This document shows, piece after piece, positions 7,868-17,437 of a stretch of 64,000 nt of DNA (position 1 is the first letter of the stretch; the number at the start of each line of letters is the position of its first letter). Source of the DNA: an uncultured Algibacter sp. GTDB taxonomy: Bacteria; Bacteroidota; Bacteroidia; Flavobacteriales; Flavobacteriaceae. A model generated the notes under the pieces. It did not search any database. It saw only the letters and a list, made by a program, of their open reading frames with translations, and was not told where the DNA came from. Location: positions 89,676 to 153,675 of the forward strand of contig CANMQH010000008.1 of NCBI GenBank assembly GCA_947499935.1, read 5' to 3'. The position numbers and the translations under genes were made by a program.

Positions 7868-10669
7868 ATGAAAAAAATTGGTCTACTTTTTTTCTTAGAA
7901 TTTTTTTGTATTGCTGTTTATGCACAGCAAACCAGTATTAAAGGTAGTGTAAAAAACGCTGTGTCTTTACAGCCTATAGAAGGTGTAAATATTAGTATTG
8001 AAAATTCAAATCTTAAAACGACAACAAATATTCTAGGCGAATTTGTATTTAACAAAAGTATACCTCTAGGAGAACAAATACTCAAAATTTCTAAACTAGG
8101 ATATATTACAAAACGATATCCAATAATTATAAACGAAGGTAAAACGGTGAATATTACCGATATGATTTTAGATAGAGATACCTCCATTAATAATGATTTA
8201 TTTACCATTACACTTACAGATGACGAGCTAAATAATGATACTAGTGGTGCAGATAATATTTCAGGTTTATTAGCATCGTCATTAGATGTTTTTCAAAGAA
8301 CTGCTGCTTTTGAGTTTAGTCAATCATTTTATAGATTACGAGGTTTAGATTCTAATCATGGTAATGTACTTATAAACGGCATAGAAATGAATAAGGTTTA
8401 TAACGGGCGGCCGCAATGGAGTAATTGGGGTGGTCTAAATGATGTGTTGCGTAACCAAGAATTGAGCACAGGTTTAGCGCCTTCAAATTATAATTTTGGA
8501 GGTATTTTAGGAACAACAAATATTAACGTAAGAGCATCAGAATATAGGTCTGGCGGTCGCTTAACATATTCATCTTTAAATAGAAGCTATACCAACCGAG
8601 TTATGGCAACATATGCCTCTGGATTATTAAAAAATAACTGGGCATATACCATATCTTTAGGAAGGCGTTGGGGAAATGAAGGCTATCAAGATGCTACTAG
8701 TTATAATTCCAATTCGTTTTTCACTTCCATAGAAAAGAGAATTAATGAAAAACATAGCTTGAATGTAACCGCAATATATACTCCAAATCGTAGGGGTAAA
8801 TCATCACCAAATACTCAAGAGGTTTTTAATTTAAAAGATATAACATACAATGCGTATTGGGGTTGGCAAAATGGTAAAAAACGTAATTCTAGGATTAAAG
8901 AGGTTAACGAACCCATAATAATGTTAAATCACTATTGGAATATAAATAACAAAACAACATTAAATACTAATGTTGGATATCAATTTGGGTCATTAGGGAA
9001 CAGCCGTTTAGATTATAATGGTACAGATTTGATAGACGGATTTCCTCAAGGTGGAGGTGCAAATCCTAGCCCGACTTATTACCAAAAGCTGCCTAGTTAT
9101 TTTGAACGAAATTTTCCAAATGATTTACAATTTACTTTTGGCGCATTAAAGGATTTTACAAATGATGGTCAAATAGATTGGAACGCTTTGTATACTGCAA
9201 ATACTAATAATGCGCAAAATAATAGAAATGCTATTTATGCTTTATATGAAGATAGAGTTGATGATAGGCAATTAACCGTAAATACAATTTTGAATAAAGT
9301 TATAAGCGATAATATAATAATAAACGCATCTTTAAACTATAAGACCTTAAGGTCTGAAAATTTTGCTGAAGTTTTAGATTTATTGGGTGCATCAACATAT
9401 TTAGATATTGATGGTTTTGCATCAAACATTAATGATGCGCAAAACGATTTGTTAAACCCCAATAGAATTGTAAGCGAAGGCGATAAATTTAAATACCATT
9501 ATAACCTTTTTGCAAATGAGTTAGGAGGCTATGCTCAAGCTCAGTTTAATTATAATAAAATAGATTTTCATGTTTCTGGAAATGTAAAAAACACTGTTTA
9601 TCAAAGAGAAGGTTTGTATCAAAATGGTGGATTTCCAGATAATTCATTTGGTAAAGGCGACCAACTAAGCTTTACAGGTTTTGGAGCTAAAGCGGGTTTA
9701 ATTTATAAAGTAACAGGTAAGCATTTTTTTGATTTTAATATGGGTTATATATCCAGAGCACCATCGTTACAAAACACGTATTCAAATTCTAGAGAAAATC
9801 ATAATATTGTACCAAACATATCTAATGAAAATATAGTATCTATGGATGCCAGTTATATATTTCGCACATCTAACATTAAAGCTAAATTAACAGGGTATTA
9901 TACGAGTATAAAAGATGCTAGCGAAATTTCATTCTTTTTTGCTGATGGTATTGGTGGCGATAATACGGCTTTTGTACAAGAGGTTTTACAAGGTGTAGAA
10001 AAAAAGCATGTGGGTGCAGAATTTGGTATAGAAGCTCAAGTAACTCAAACTATTAAATTAAAGTCTGCAGCTTCTATAGGTCAATTTACGTATAATAATA
10101 ATCCAAATTTATTTCTTTCTACAGAACCAGATGATGAAGCATTAGCTGCAGGTTTTATAAATGGATTTAAGCGTTTTGGACAATCTAAACTAAAAGATTA
10201 TAAACTGGCTTCTGGCCCTCAAAATGCTTATTCTATAGGGTTTGAATATAGAGACCCTGATTTTTGGTGGTTTGGAGCTACAACCAATTTTTTTACAAAT
10301 ACATATATTGATGTTAGTCCTTTAACTCGGTCTGCAAACTTTACTACAGATTTTGATGGTAATGTATTTAATGATTTTGATGAAGGTTTAGCAAGAAATT
10401 TATTAAAACAAGAGCGTTTTGATGATTATATGGTCGTTAATGTAATAGGTGGTAAATCATGGAAAATCAGTAAATATTATGTTGGGTTTTTTGCAAGCAT
10501 CAATAACGTATTAAACGAGGTTTATAAAACAGGCGGTTTTGAGCAAGGCAGAAATGCTAATTATAGAGAGTTAAGAAATGATAAAGCTTTAAACACACCT
10601 GTTTTTGGACCAAAATATTGGTATGGTCGAGGAACAACATATTTTTTAAATGTCAATGTTAGATTTTAA
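7868..10669 (+). CDS. TonB-dependent outer-membrane receptor with CarboxypepD_reg-like domain (second locus)
   Basis: I start at 7868 (933 residues) because MKKIGLLFFLEFFCIAVYA is then a clean signal peptide; an earlier in-frame ATG at 7832 would put 12 odd residues in front. Domains are a carboxypeptidase regulatory-like sandwich (about 22-105, PIEGVNISIENSNLKTTTN), a plug (about 125-230, with FSQSFYRLRGLDSNHGNVLINGIEM) and a barrel ending in TTYFLNVNVRF with terminal Phe. It belongs to the same broad class as the receptor at 1029-3578, but the two share only scattered motifs. It is followed 11 bp later by a DUF5689 lipoprotein gene, almost certainly in one transcript. The cargo is unknown. 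Confidence 0.92.
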   Translation: MKKIGLLFFLEFFCIAVYAQQTSIKGSVKNAVSLQPIEGVNISIENSNLKTTTNILGEFVFNKSIPLGEQILKISKLGYITKRYPIIINEGKTVNITDMILDRDTSINNDLFTITLTDDELNNDTSGADNISGLLASSLDVFQRTAAFEFSQSFYRLRGLDSNHGNVLINGIEMNKVYNGRPQWSNWGGLNDVLRNQELSTGLAPSNYNFGGILGTTNINVRASEYRSGGRLTYSSLNRSYTNRVMATYASGLLKNNWAYTISLGRRWGNEGYQDATSYNSNSFFTSIEKRINEKHSLNVTAIYTPNRRGKSSPNTQEVFNLKDITYNAYWGWQNGKKRNSRIKEVNEPIIMLNHYWNINNKTTLNTNVGYQFGSLGNSRLDYNGTDLIDGFPQGGGANPSPTYYQKLPSYFERNFPNDLQFTFGALKDFTNDGQIDWNALYTANTNNAQNNRNAIYALYEDRVDDRQLTVNTILNKVISDNIIINASLNYKTLRSENFAEVLDLLGASTYLDIDGFASNINDAQNDLLNPNRIVSEGDKFKYHYNLFANELGGYAQAQFNYNKIDFHVSGNVKNTVYQREGLYQNGGFPDNSFGKGDQLSFTGFGAKAGLIYKVTGKHFFDFNMGYISRAPSLQNTYSNSRENHNIVPNISNENIVSMDASYIFRTSNIKAKLTGYYTSIKDASEISFFFADGIGGDNTAFVQEVLQGVEKKHVGAEFGIEAQVTQTIKLKSAASIGQFTYNNNPNLFLSTEPDDEALAAGFINGFKRFGQSKLKDYKLASGPQNAYSIGFEYRDPDFWWFGATTNFFTNTYIDVSPLTRSANFTTDFDGNVFNDFDEGLARNLLKQERFDDYMVVNVIGGKSWKISKYYVGFFASINNVLNEVYKTGGFEQGRNANYRELRNDKALNTPVFGPKYWYGRGTTYFLNVNVRF

Positions 10670-10680
10670 ATACGTAGATT

Positions 10681-12126
10681 ATGAAAAAAATCAGCAAAAT
10701 TAAAATAGTATTCAGTTGTGTATTAATGGTATTGTTTATTGCGTCTTGCGTTAAAGATGATAATTTTAGAGTTCCAGACATTTCAATAGCCGAGCCCAAT
10801 ATTCCACAAGATAAAATAACAACTTTTAGAGCTATAAAATCGCTTTATGACCAAGCTGTAAATGGAGGTAATACAACGGTGGTTATTGATGATGATTCCG
10901 ATTTATATATAGAAGGTTATGTTGTGTCTTCCGATAAATCGGGCAATTTTTTTGAAGAGCTAATTATTCAGAATAAAATCGATGACAGCAATCCTGATAA
11001 TGACCCAAGACTAGGGTTTAAGGTCGATATAAATGTAAGTAACCTATCGGATACCTATCAATTTGGTCAAAAAGTATATGTAAAAATGAATGGGTTAACC
11101 ATAGGAGAAACTAGTGGTGTTATAACTATTGGTAAAGGTGATGCCGTAAATGTAAAACAAATACAGGCAGCAGAATATAAAGATATTGTGATTAGAAGTA
11201 ACGAGATCGCAACCATTATTCCCAAAAATGTAAGTTTAGCAGATTTAACCAAAAATGATGAAAACACCTTAATTCAATTAAGCAACATACAGTTAAACCG
11301 TTTTGAGTTGGGTGCCACTTTTGCTAGCGAACCTTTTGATGAGTTTGATGGTTTGCGTTTATTAGAAAGTTGCGATTCTGGTATTTCTATGGTTATGCAA
11401 ACCAGTACGTTTTCAGATTTTAAATCATTAATTGTACCTCAAGATAGAGGCACTGTAACTGGTGTGTTTAGTCGAGATTTTAGAGATGATTTTAATGTAC
11501 TTATTATTAACAGTTCTACAGATATTAATTTTGATGATACTGAGCGTTGTGACCCTTTAGAGTTAAATTGTGGCACTGTAGCTAACGCAGGTTCAGAGAA
11601 TTTGTTTTTTGAAGATTTTGAATCACAACGAAATAACCAATTGATTGTTGGAAATGGCTGGACAAATTACATGCAAGCAGGCTCTGTAGGTTGGGAAGCA
11701 TACTCATCAGTATCAACTAATGCATCATTAGGGCGTTCTGCTAGATTTAAATCGGCAAGTTCTGGAGATAATCAAAATATAGGCTGGCTCATTACACCAG
11801 CCATAAATTTAGATGCTCAAGATGGAGAAACCCTGCGTTTTAAAACTTCTAATAGTTTGGCCGATAGTAGTTTTTTAGAAGTTCTGTATACTTTAGATTG
11901 GGATGGTAATGAAGACAATATAGAATCAGCAAATTGGGGCGTTTTATCTGCTGCATATATCGTTAGAGATACCGACTCATTTGTGCCATGGTTTAATTCT
12001 GGTCATGTAGATTTATCTTGTGCTAGTGGTATTATGTATATAGCCTTTAAATATACGGGTAGTGGGCAAGAAACTTTTGATGGTGTTTACGAATTAGATG
12101 ATATAAGCATTGATTATAGAAATTAG
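10681..12126 (+). CDS. DUF5689 / choice-of-anchor J-type surface lipoprotein
   Basis: 481 residues with lipobox FIASC (Cys23) followed by VKDDN. Residues about 40-290 fit DUF5689: FRAIKSLYDQA, then LYIEGYVVSSDKSGNFFEELIIQ, an OB-like region with GQKVYVKMNGL, and later LIVPQDRGTVTGVFSRDF. Residues about 310-480 form a jelly-roll of the choice-of-anchor J type (GWLITPAINLDAQDGETLRFKTS and MYIAFKYTGSG). The gene is 11 bp downstream of a TonB receptor, as DUF5689 proteins often are in Flavobacteriaceae. Such proteins are thought to act at the cell surface together with the receptor; the ligand is unknown. Confidence 0.82.
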   Translation: MKKISKIKIVFSCVLMVLFIASCVKDDNFRVPDISIAEPNIPQDKITTFRAIKSLYDQAVNGGNTTVVIDDDSDLYIEGYVVSSDKSGNFFEELIIQNKIDDSNPDNDPRLGFKVDINVSNLSDTYQFGQKVYVKMNGLTIGETSGVITIGKGDAVNVKQIQAAEYKDIVIRSNEIATIIPKNVSLADLTKNDENTLIQLSNIQLNRFELGATFASEPFDEFDGLRLLESCDSGISMVMQTSTFSDFKSLIVPQDRGTVTGVFSRDFRDDFNVLIINSSTDINFDDTERCDPLELNCGTVANAGSENLFFEDFESQRNNQLIVGNGWTNYMQAGSVGWEAYSSVSTNASLGRSARFKSASSGDNQNIGWLITPAINLDAQDGETLRFKTSNSLADSSFLEVLYTLDWDGNEDNIESANWGVLSAAYIVRDTDSFVPWFNSGHVDLSCASGIMYIAFKYTGSGQETFDGVYELDDISIDYRN

Positions 12127-12257
12127 CACGTTTAGTAGATTAAAGCTAAAATTGCATCTACTTTAAACCCAAATGTTTTATTCTAAAACCCAAGTGTGTT
12201 ATTTCGTTCTTTTTTTTCCTTTTAAATTTACACTTTATAACTTATATAATTTGAAAA

Positions 12258-13055
12258 ATGAAAAAACTAACATTATTATTTCTATCATTAACCTTTACAA
12301 TGTTAACCATTAGTTGTTCTGATGACGATGAAACTGTTCTTGTGCGTGAAGTATCTCAAGAAGAATTAGATGCTGTGTTAAAAGCACTTGAAGATGCAGA
12401 AAATGATCAAAATGGCGGAGACGATATGGGTACAGTTCTAAAATGTACTAATGGACAAGCGCCTTTAGTTGTAGAACAAGATGGACTTATTATTGTTGAA
12501 GCAGAATCTGCTAATATTGATAATACAGGATGGGCATTAAGAAATTCAATAAGTGATTTTACTGGCGATGGCTATTTGGTTTGGGAAGGTTCAAATTCTT
12601 TTGGTACTCCTGGATTAGGCCTTTTAACTTATAAAATAAAAATTAATACTCCAGGAACTTATCGTTTTGTTTGGAAATCTAGAATTACAATAGGTACAAA
12701 TGCAACCGAACATAATGATTCTTGGTTAAGATTTCCTGATGCTGATGACTTTTTTGGAAGAAAAGGAATGAGTACAGTGTTTCCTAGAGGTAGCGGAAAA
12801 ACGCCAACACCTGTTGGTGCAGGAAGTGATAACTGGTTTAAAATATATATGAATACTGCTGAAGCTTGGGACTGGGCTTCCAATACTTCAGATTTTGATG
12901 CACATCCTATTTTTGTAAGATTCGATACTGCTAAAACCTATACTATGGAAATTTCAGGACGATCTAATGGTCACGGAATAGATAAGTTTACTTTATTTAC
13001 AACCACTAGCGGCCAAGATGATAGTTTACCTATAAGTGAGGTTACATGTGAATAA
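12258..13055 (+). CDS. Surface lipoprotein with carbohydrate-binding-module-like domain
   Basis: 265 residues with lipobox TISC (Cys20) directly followed by SDDDE, the acidic surface-export type of Bacteroidota lipoproteins. After a charged linker rich in Glu/Asp/Asn, residues about 82-255 read as one beta-sandwich. It opens with IIVEAESANIDNTGWALR, continues with GYLVWEGSN and TYKIKINTPGTYRFVWKSR, and ends with YTMEISGRSNGHGIDKFTLF, the pattern of CBM6-like modules or GH115 C-terminal modules. No catalytic domain is attached. It lies 131 bp after the DUF5689 gene and may have its own promoter. It probably binds a polysaccharide at the cell surface; that is inference from fold resemblance only. 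Confidence 0.65.
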   Translation: MKKLTLLFLSLTFTMLTISCSDDDETVLVREVSQEELDAVLKALEDAENDQNGGDDMGTVLKCTNGQAPLVVEQDGLIIVEAESANIDNTGWALRNSISDFTGDGYLVWEGSNSFGTPGLGLLTYKIKINTPGTYRFVWKSRITIGTNATEHNDSWLRFPDADDFFGRKGMSTVFPRGSGKTPTPVGAGSDNWFKIYMNTAEAWDWASNTSDFDAHPIFVRFDTAKTYTMEISGRSNGHGIDKFTLFTTTSGQDDSLPISEVTCE

Positions 13056-13104
13056 AAATCAACGAACATTATACACGTATTAAAATTTTAAATCTAAAGA
13101 AATT

Positions 13105-13142
13105 GAGGTCGTCTAAAAAGTGATTTTTAGACGACCTCTTAA
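13105..13142. terminator. Long hairpin terminator between convergent genes
   Basis: GAGGTCGTCTAAAAA pairs perfectly with TTTTTAGACGACCTC around a 4-5 nt loop. A similar core (TCTAAAAAGTnATTTTTAGA) occurs in the hairpin at 35170-35207. It serves the rightward lipoprotein gene; the aspartokinase gene converges from the right. Confidence 0.75.
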
Positions 13143-13211
13143 TTTGTAAATTAAATCCTTTAATAATGTAATATATCAATTATTTAGGACATGACTAACT
13201 AATGCTATTGT

Positions 13212-14534
13212 TTATAGAGTGACTAATTCAAATAAATAATTATTTAGTTTTTGTAATGTTTTAATTTTATCTTTTGTATCAATTAACAAACTAATATTGT
13301 TGTTGCTTCCCCCATAAGAAATCATTCTAATTTTTACATCTTGTAATATTTGGAATAATTTATAAGTGCTTTGGTGATTTACGCATTCATGCCCTACCAA
13401 ACAAATAATACTATGATTATTATCCACCTCTACAGTCGCAATATTATCTAACTCTTTAATAATTTTATTTAAATTTTTATCATCATCAATAGTTAATGAC
13501 ACAGCAACCTCTGATGTTGTAATCATATCAATGGACGTTTTATAAACCTCAAAAACCTCAAATACTTTTTTTAAGAACCCATGGGCTTGCAGCATTCGTG
13601 CAGACTTAATTTTTATAGCAGTAATGTTATCTTTTGCTGCTATAGCTTTTATACCGCTACCCGAAGTTTTCTCAGAAATTAACGTACCATAAGCCTCTGG
13701 CTCCATAGTGTTTTTTAACCTAACAGGTATACTATCTGCCCTCACTGGTATAACCGTTTGCGGGTGTAATATTTTTGCGCCAAAATAAGCCAACTCTGCA
13801 GCCTCATCAAAAGATAAGTTAGAAATTGGTTTTGTGTTTTCAACATACCTTGGGTCGTTATTATGCATGCCGTCAATATCCGTCCAGATTTGCACTTCTT
13901 CGGCTTTAATTGCAGCGCCAATTATAGTTGCCGTATAATCACTACCGCCACGTTGTAAATTGGATATTTCGCCAGTTTCGTCTAAACATATAAAACCTTG
14001 AGTAATGTATATTTGCGAATCTTTTGTGTTATCAAAAACCGTTTTAAAATTCTTTTTAATATATTCAATATCAGGCTCTTTAAAACTATCAATTTTCATA
14101 AAATCTAGAGCAGGTAATAACGATGCATTTATACCTTCTTGCTCTAAATAACTATTAAATATATATGTTGAAAGCAACTCACCTTGTGCCACAATTTGGT
14201 TATCTAATAATGCTGATGATGCCTTATATGTGCATGCCGATAAAAAACTAAAAATCCCAGAAACATAGGTTTTACAATCGCTATTCAATAATGTATTAAT
14301 AATAAGTCTATCTATAGTGTTCATATACGTCTCGTGTAACGTATCAATCTTAGTAATAGCATCATTTGGAGTTTTATTTAAGATATCTCTAGCAATGGCA
14401 ACTAATTGATTTGTTGTACCTGACATAGCAGATAATACCACAATTTTTTTATGACCATCATTAATTATATCTTTAACATGACTCATGTTTTCTACAGAAC
14501 CAACAGAAGTACCACCAAATTTTAAAACTTTCAT
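13212..14534 (-). CDS. lysC: Aspartate kinase (aspartokinase)
   Basis: Phosphorylates aspartate as the first step to lysine, threonine and methionine. I choose the Met at 14534 (440 residues) because MKVLKFGGTSVGS is the canonical N-terminus; the upstream Met at 14567 would lie before the -7 box. The kinase domain covers about 1-285: KFGGTSVGS nucleotide/substrate site, LQRGGSDYTATIIGA, WTDIDGMHNNDPR and FGAKILHPQT. Two ACT domains follow at about 300-440, for feedback control. No homoserine dehydrogenase domain is fused. An ACT-like protein gene is transcribed divergently 97 bp away. Gene symbol by function; isozyme class uncertain. Confidence 0.93.
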   Translation of the reverse strand: MKVLKFGGTSVGSVENMSHVKDIINDGHKKIVVLSAMSGTTNQLVAIARDILNKTPNDAITKIDTLHETYMNTIDRLIINTLLNSDCKTYVSGIFSFLSACTYKASSALLDNQIVAQGELLSTYIFNSYLEQEGINASLLPALDFMKIDSFKEPDIEYIKKNFKTVFDNTKDSQIYITQGFICLDETGEISNLQRGGSDYTATIIGAAIKAEEVQIWTDIDGMHNNDPRYVENTKPISNLSFDEAAELAYFGAKILHPQTVIPVRADSIPVRLKNTMEPEAYGTLISEKTSGSGIKAIAAKDNITAIKIKSARMLQAHGFLKKVFEVFEVYKTSIDMITTSEVAVSLTIDDDKNLNKIIKELDNIATVEVDNNHSIICLVGHECVNHQSTYKLFQILQDVKIRMISYGGSNNNISLLIDTKDKIKTLQKLNNYLFELVTL

Positions 14535-14551
14535 ATTCAATATTTTGAAAA

Positions 14552-14559
14552 CAAAATTA
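14552..14559 (-). promoter_or_regulatory. Bacteroidota -7 box (TAATTTTG on the minus strand) for aspartokinase
   Basis: The minus strand reads TAATTTTG, matching TAnnTTTG, 17 bp before the MKVLKFGG start. This supports starting the protein at 14534 and not at 14567. Confidence 0.5.
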
Positions 14560-14631
14560 TAGCTCATTTATGAAATAGCTATGTTTTTTGTAAAAAATGT
14601 TTATTTTTACACAAATTGTTAAATAATTAAC

Positions 14632-15288
14632 ATGAAGACTGTATCTAACTGTGTTGAGGACATTTTAATAACACAACCTTACCTTGAAGAAGCATTATCC
14701 AGAAACATTATAAACTTTAGTGCTTTAGCCATTGAGCTTGTAGAACCTATAAGCAAAATGCTTAAAAAAGAAGTAAAACCTGGAGCTATAATGATGGCTC
14801 TAAGACGATACAATCCTCCTGCTGGACTATCGCATTCCTTGAAAATGAAACGGGTTATCCAAAATCTAGGGGATATAACAGTACGTTCTAATCTAACAGA
14901 TTTTACAGTTAAAAATTCTGAAACTATTATTGACAATCACGCCAAAATATTAGATCGAATTAACCAAGAATCTAAGTTGTTTTACACCTTTACAAGAGGT
15001 ATACATGAAAGTAACATTATTATATCTAGCAGTTTAAATGGGTTTATTAAAGAATCTTTAGTAAATGAAACCTTTCTAGCCATACAAGACGGACTCACTG
15101 CAATAAGCATAAATTTACCTCAAAACAACTCTAAAATTGCAGGCTTATACTATCATTTTTTTAAACGATTAGCTTGGGAAGGTGTAGTCCTTTACGAAGT
15201 TCTTTCTACAACTAACGAGTTTACCATTTTGGTTGAAGATGAATTTGTTGACAAAGCGTTTACTGCCATTAAAAAAGTTAAAGCTTAG
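14632..15288 (+). CDS. Uncharacterised ACT-like protein divergent from aspartokinase
   Basis: 218 residues. Residues about 1-65 are helical (VEDILITQPYLEEALSRNIINFSALAIELVEPI, then VKPGAIMMALRRY) and resemble a small winged-helix unit. The C-terminal half looks like ACT modules: IIISSSLNGFIKESLV, then GLYYHFFKRLAWEGVVLYEVLSTTNEFTILVEDEFVDKAF, close in style to the aspartokinase ACT tail. There is no kinase domain, signal peptide or membrane segment. Its place back to back with lysC suggests an amino-acid-sensing regulator, but that is inference. The 3' end overlaps the convergent brnQ gene by 11 bp. Confidence 0.6.
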   Translation: MKTVSNCVEDILITQPYLEEALSRNIINFSALAIELVEPISKMLKKEVKPGAIMMALRRYNPPAGLSHSLKMKRVIQNLGDITVRSNLTDFTVKNSETIIDNHAKILDRINQESKLFYTFTRGIHESNIIISSSLNGFIKESLVNETFLAIQDGLTAISINLPQNNSKIAGLYYHFFKRLAWEGVVLYEVLSTTNEFTILVEDEFVDKAFTAIKKVKA

Positions 15289-16564
15289 TTTTTGAAGTTA
15301 AGTTTTTATAGACATTAATTAAAACAAACATTAAAATAGCCGGTAGTACCCATCCTAAATTCTGATTAGCAAATGGTATTATATTTTTAACACCTACTAA
15401 ACGTTCAACAGGCATTAAAAAACCCAAGAAATCTGGAATACTAAAAACAAAAGTCACTAAAACTACACCTCTAAAAACTGCTTTAGACCCCCATTTTTCT
15501 GGTAATACATTCAATATAATAAGGATAATGCACAAAGGATAAATAAACATTAAGATTGGAAGTGCCACATCTATAATATACTTAACATCCATTTGCCCAA
15601 CACTAATACCAACAACACAACACACTATAGCTGTATATAAATATGCTTTTTTTAATGCACTAAAATATGCCTTAAAAAAATCTGCTATACTAACTACTAT
15701 GGCTACTGCTGTAGTAAAACAAGCTAACGCAACAAGCACGCTTAAAAACGTAGAGCCTATATGACCTAATGTTTTAACAGCTAAGCCTGAAAGCAAATTA
15801 GTTCTTGAAATTGATTCTTCAAATTGGCTATTATAAAAAGCACCAATAGCTATAAGCCCAGCATAAATGATAAACAAACCTACCATAGCTATAATTCCAG
15901 ATTTGGCAATCATCGTTTTTCTTTCAGCAAATGACATCGCAATTTTAGAATTATTAATGGACACTAAAACAACACCACCCATAATCATACCTGCCATAGC
16001 ATCATACGTTTGATAACCTTCTAACAAACCACTAATCATAGGTACATCAAAACTTGATGGATTCATTTCAGCCGGTGAAGAAAAAACACCTACCACAATA
16101 ATTGATAAAACAATTAAAACAATAACGGGTGTTAAATATTTACCTAAAAAGCTTAGTACTTTTGTTCTGTTAATCACAAATAAAAACACAAGTACAAAAT
16201 ATACAATACTGGTTAATAAAGCACTTGTACCAAAAAAAGGCTCAATAGCCATTTCGTGAGCTACAGCAGCAGTTCGCGGACATGGTAGAGTTACCGTTAT
16301 GGCATACATACAAAAGCAAAAAAGCAAGCTAAAAGTCTTAGATACTTTTTTACCAAAATCAAACATAGTGCCCTGTAATCTGGCATGAGCAAATATAGCA
16401 AGCAAAGGTATTATAGTTGCAGATATTACAAATCCCAACGTGACCAACCACCAATCTGTACCAGATTTAAAACCTAATAACGGGGGTAATATCAAATTCC
16501 CTGCGCCAAAAAAACCAGCAAACAAAGCAAATCCAAACACAAAGGTTTCTTTAGTTTTATTCAT
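15278..16564 (-). CDS. brnQ: Branched-chain amino acid transport system II carrier protein (LIVCS family)
   Basis: A 428-residue inner-membrane symporter for leucine, isoleucine and valine, with about 12 hydrophobic helices. The N-terminus FVFGFALFAGFFGAGNLILPPLLG is the LIVCS signature, and VTLPCPRTAAVAHEMA in the third helix region is also conserved. Its start codon is only 35 bp from the divergent alpha/beta hydrolase gene, so the two promoters overlap. The 3' end overlaps the ACT-like gene tail to tail. Family assignment is firm; Na+ coupling is known for the family and not visible here. Confidence 0.93.
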   Translation of the reverse strand: MNKTKETFVFGFALFAGFFGAGNLILPPLLGFKSGTDWWLVTLGFVISATIIPLLAIFAHARLQGTMFDFGKKVSKTFSLLFCFCMYAITVTLPCPRTAAVAHEMAIEPFFGTSALLTSIVYFVLVFLFVINRTKVLSFLGKYLTPVIVLIVLSIIVVGVFSSPAEMNPSSFDVPMISGLLEGYQTYDAMAGMIMGGVVLVSINNSKIAMSFAERKTMIAKSGIIAMVGLFIIYAGLIAIGAFYNSQFEESISRTNLLSGLAVKTLGHIGSTFLSVLVALACFTTAVAIVVSIADFFKAYFSALKKAYLYTAIVCCVVGISVGQMDVKYIIDVALPILMFIYPLCIILIILNVLPEKWGSKAVFRGVVLVTFVFSIPDFLGFLMPVERLVGVKNIIPFANQNLGWVLPAILMFVLINVYKNLTSKTKL

Positions 16565-16574
16565 AGTATGATTT

Positions 16575-16582
16575 TATCTTTG
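16575..16582 (+). promoter_or_regulatory. -7 box (TATCTTTG) for the alpha/beta hydrolase gene
   Basis: TATCTTTG fits TAnnTTTG, 17 bp before the ATG at 16600. It lies inside the 35-bp divergent interval with brnQ, so the rest of this promoter overlaps the brnQ 5' end. Confidence 0.5.
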
Positions 16583-16599
16583 TCTAAGATAAATTAAAA

Positions 16600-17379
16600 A
16601 TGATTTTAGAGCACAAAGGCATCAATATTTTTTACACAGACCAAGGTCAAGGCAATACTATTGTATTGCTTCATGGTTTTTTAGAAAACAGCTCTATGTG
16701 GGATTATATTTTACCTCAATTAACGAAAAAAAACAGGGTTATTTGTACTGATTTACTAGGACACGGAAAAACAGGATGCATTGGCTATATACATAGTATG
16801 GAACTTATGTCTGAAACCGTTGAAGCCTTACTTACCCACCTAAACATAAATCAATCTATTTTTATTGGTCATTCTATGGGTGGTTATATAGCACTCGCTT
16901 TCGCGGAAAAAAACCCAGACAAATTAAAAGGATTATGTTTAATGAATTCTACAGCACAAGCAGATAGTACTCAAAAGAAACAAAATAGAGATAGGGCTAT
17001 TTTAGCTGTAAAACAAAATCATAAAACATTTATAAGGATGGCCATAGGTAATTTATTCCGTCCAAAGAACAGAATACTATTTAGTAAAGATATTAATAAC
17101 GTTACTAATGAAGCCCTTAAAACCCCATTACAGGGTATTATTGCAGCATTAGAAGGCATGAAAACTCGAAAAGACAGAGAAACGCTATGGCTTTCTTCAT
17201 CTTATAAAAAGTTATTAATAATTGGTAAAGAAGACCCTGTGTTAGATTACAAAACTTTAATACCCCAAACAAAACATGATAACATAAAATTAGTAGAGTT
17301 TCCAGATGGCCATATGAGTCATATTGAAAATACGTACGAATTATCTTGTTCGATAATGCATTTCATCGAAAATATTTAG
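16600..17379 (+). CDS. Alpha/beta hydrolase
   Basis: 259 residues, cytosolic. Alpha/beta-hydrolase landmarks: the oxyanion region VLLHGFLENSSMWDY, the nucleophile elbow GHSMGGYIAL (Ser near residue 91), an acidic residue in IIGKEDPVLDY and the catalytic His in FPDGHMSHIE near the C-terminus. The cap region is short and helical (TRKDRETLWL). Closest in style to esterase/BioH/MhpC-like enzymes; the substrate cannot be told from sequence. It is divergent from brnQ and has no obvious pathway neighbour. Confidence 0.85.
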   Translation: MILEHKGINIFYTDQGQGNTIVLLHGFLENSSMWDYILPQLTKKNRVICTDLLGHGKTGCIGYIHSMELMSETVEALLTHLNINQSIFIGHSMGGYIALAFAEKNPDKLKGLCLMNSTAQADSTQKKQNRDRAILAVKQNHKTFIRMAIGNLFRPKNRILFSKDINNVTNEALKTPLQGIIAALEGMKTRKDRETLWLSSSYKKLLIIGKEDPVLDYKTLIPQTKHDNIKLVEFPDGHMSHIENTYELSCSIMHFIENI

Positions 17380-17437
17380 CTTTTTGTCGATATATTAGTT
17401 TTTATATATACTTTTACCTCAGCAAAACACATATAAT

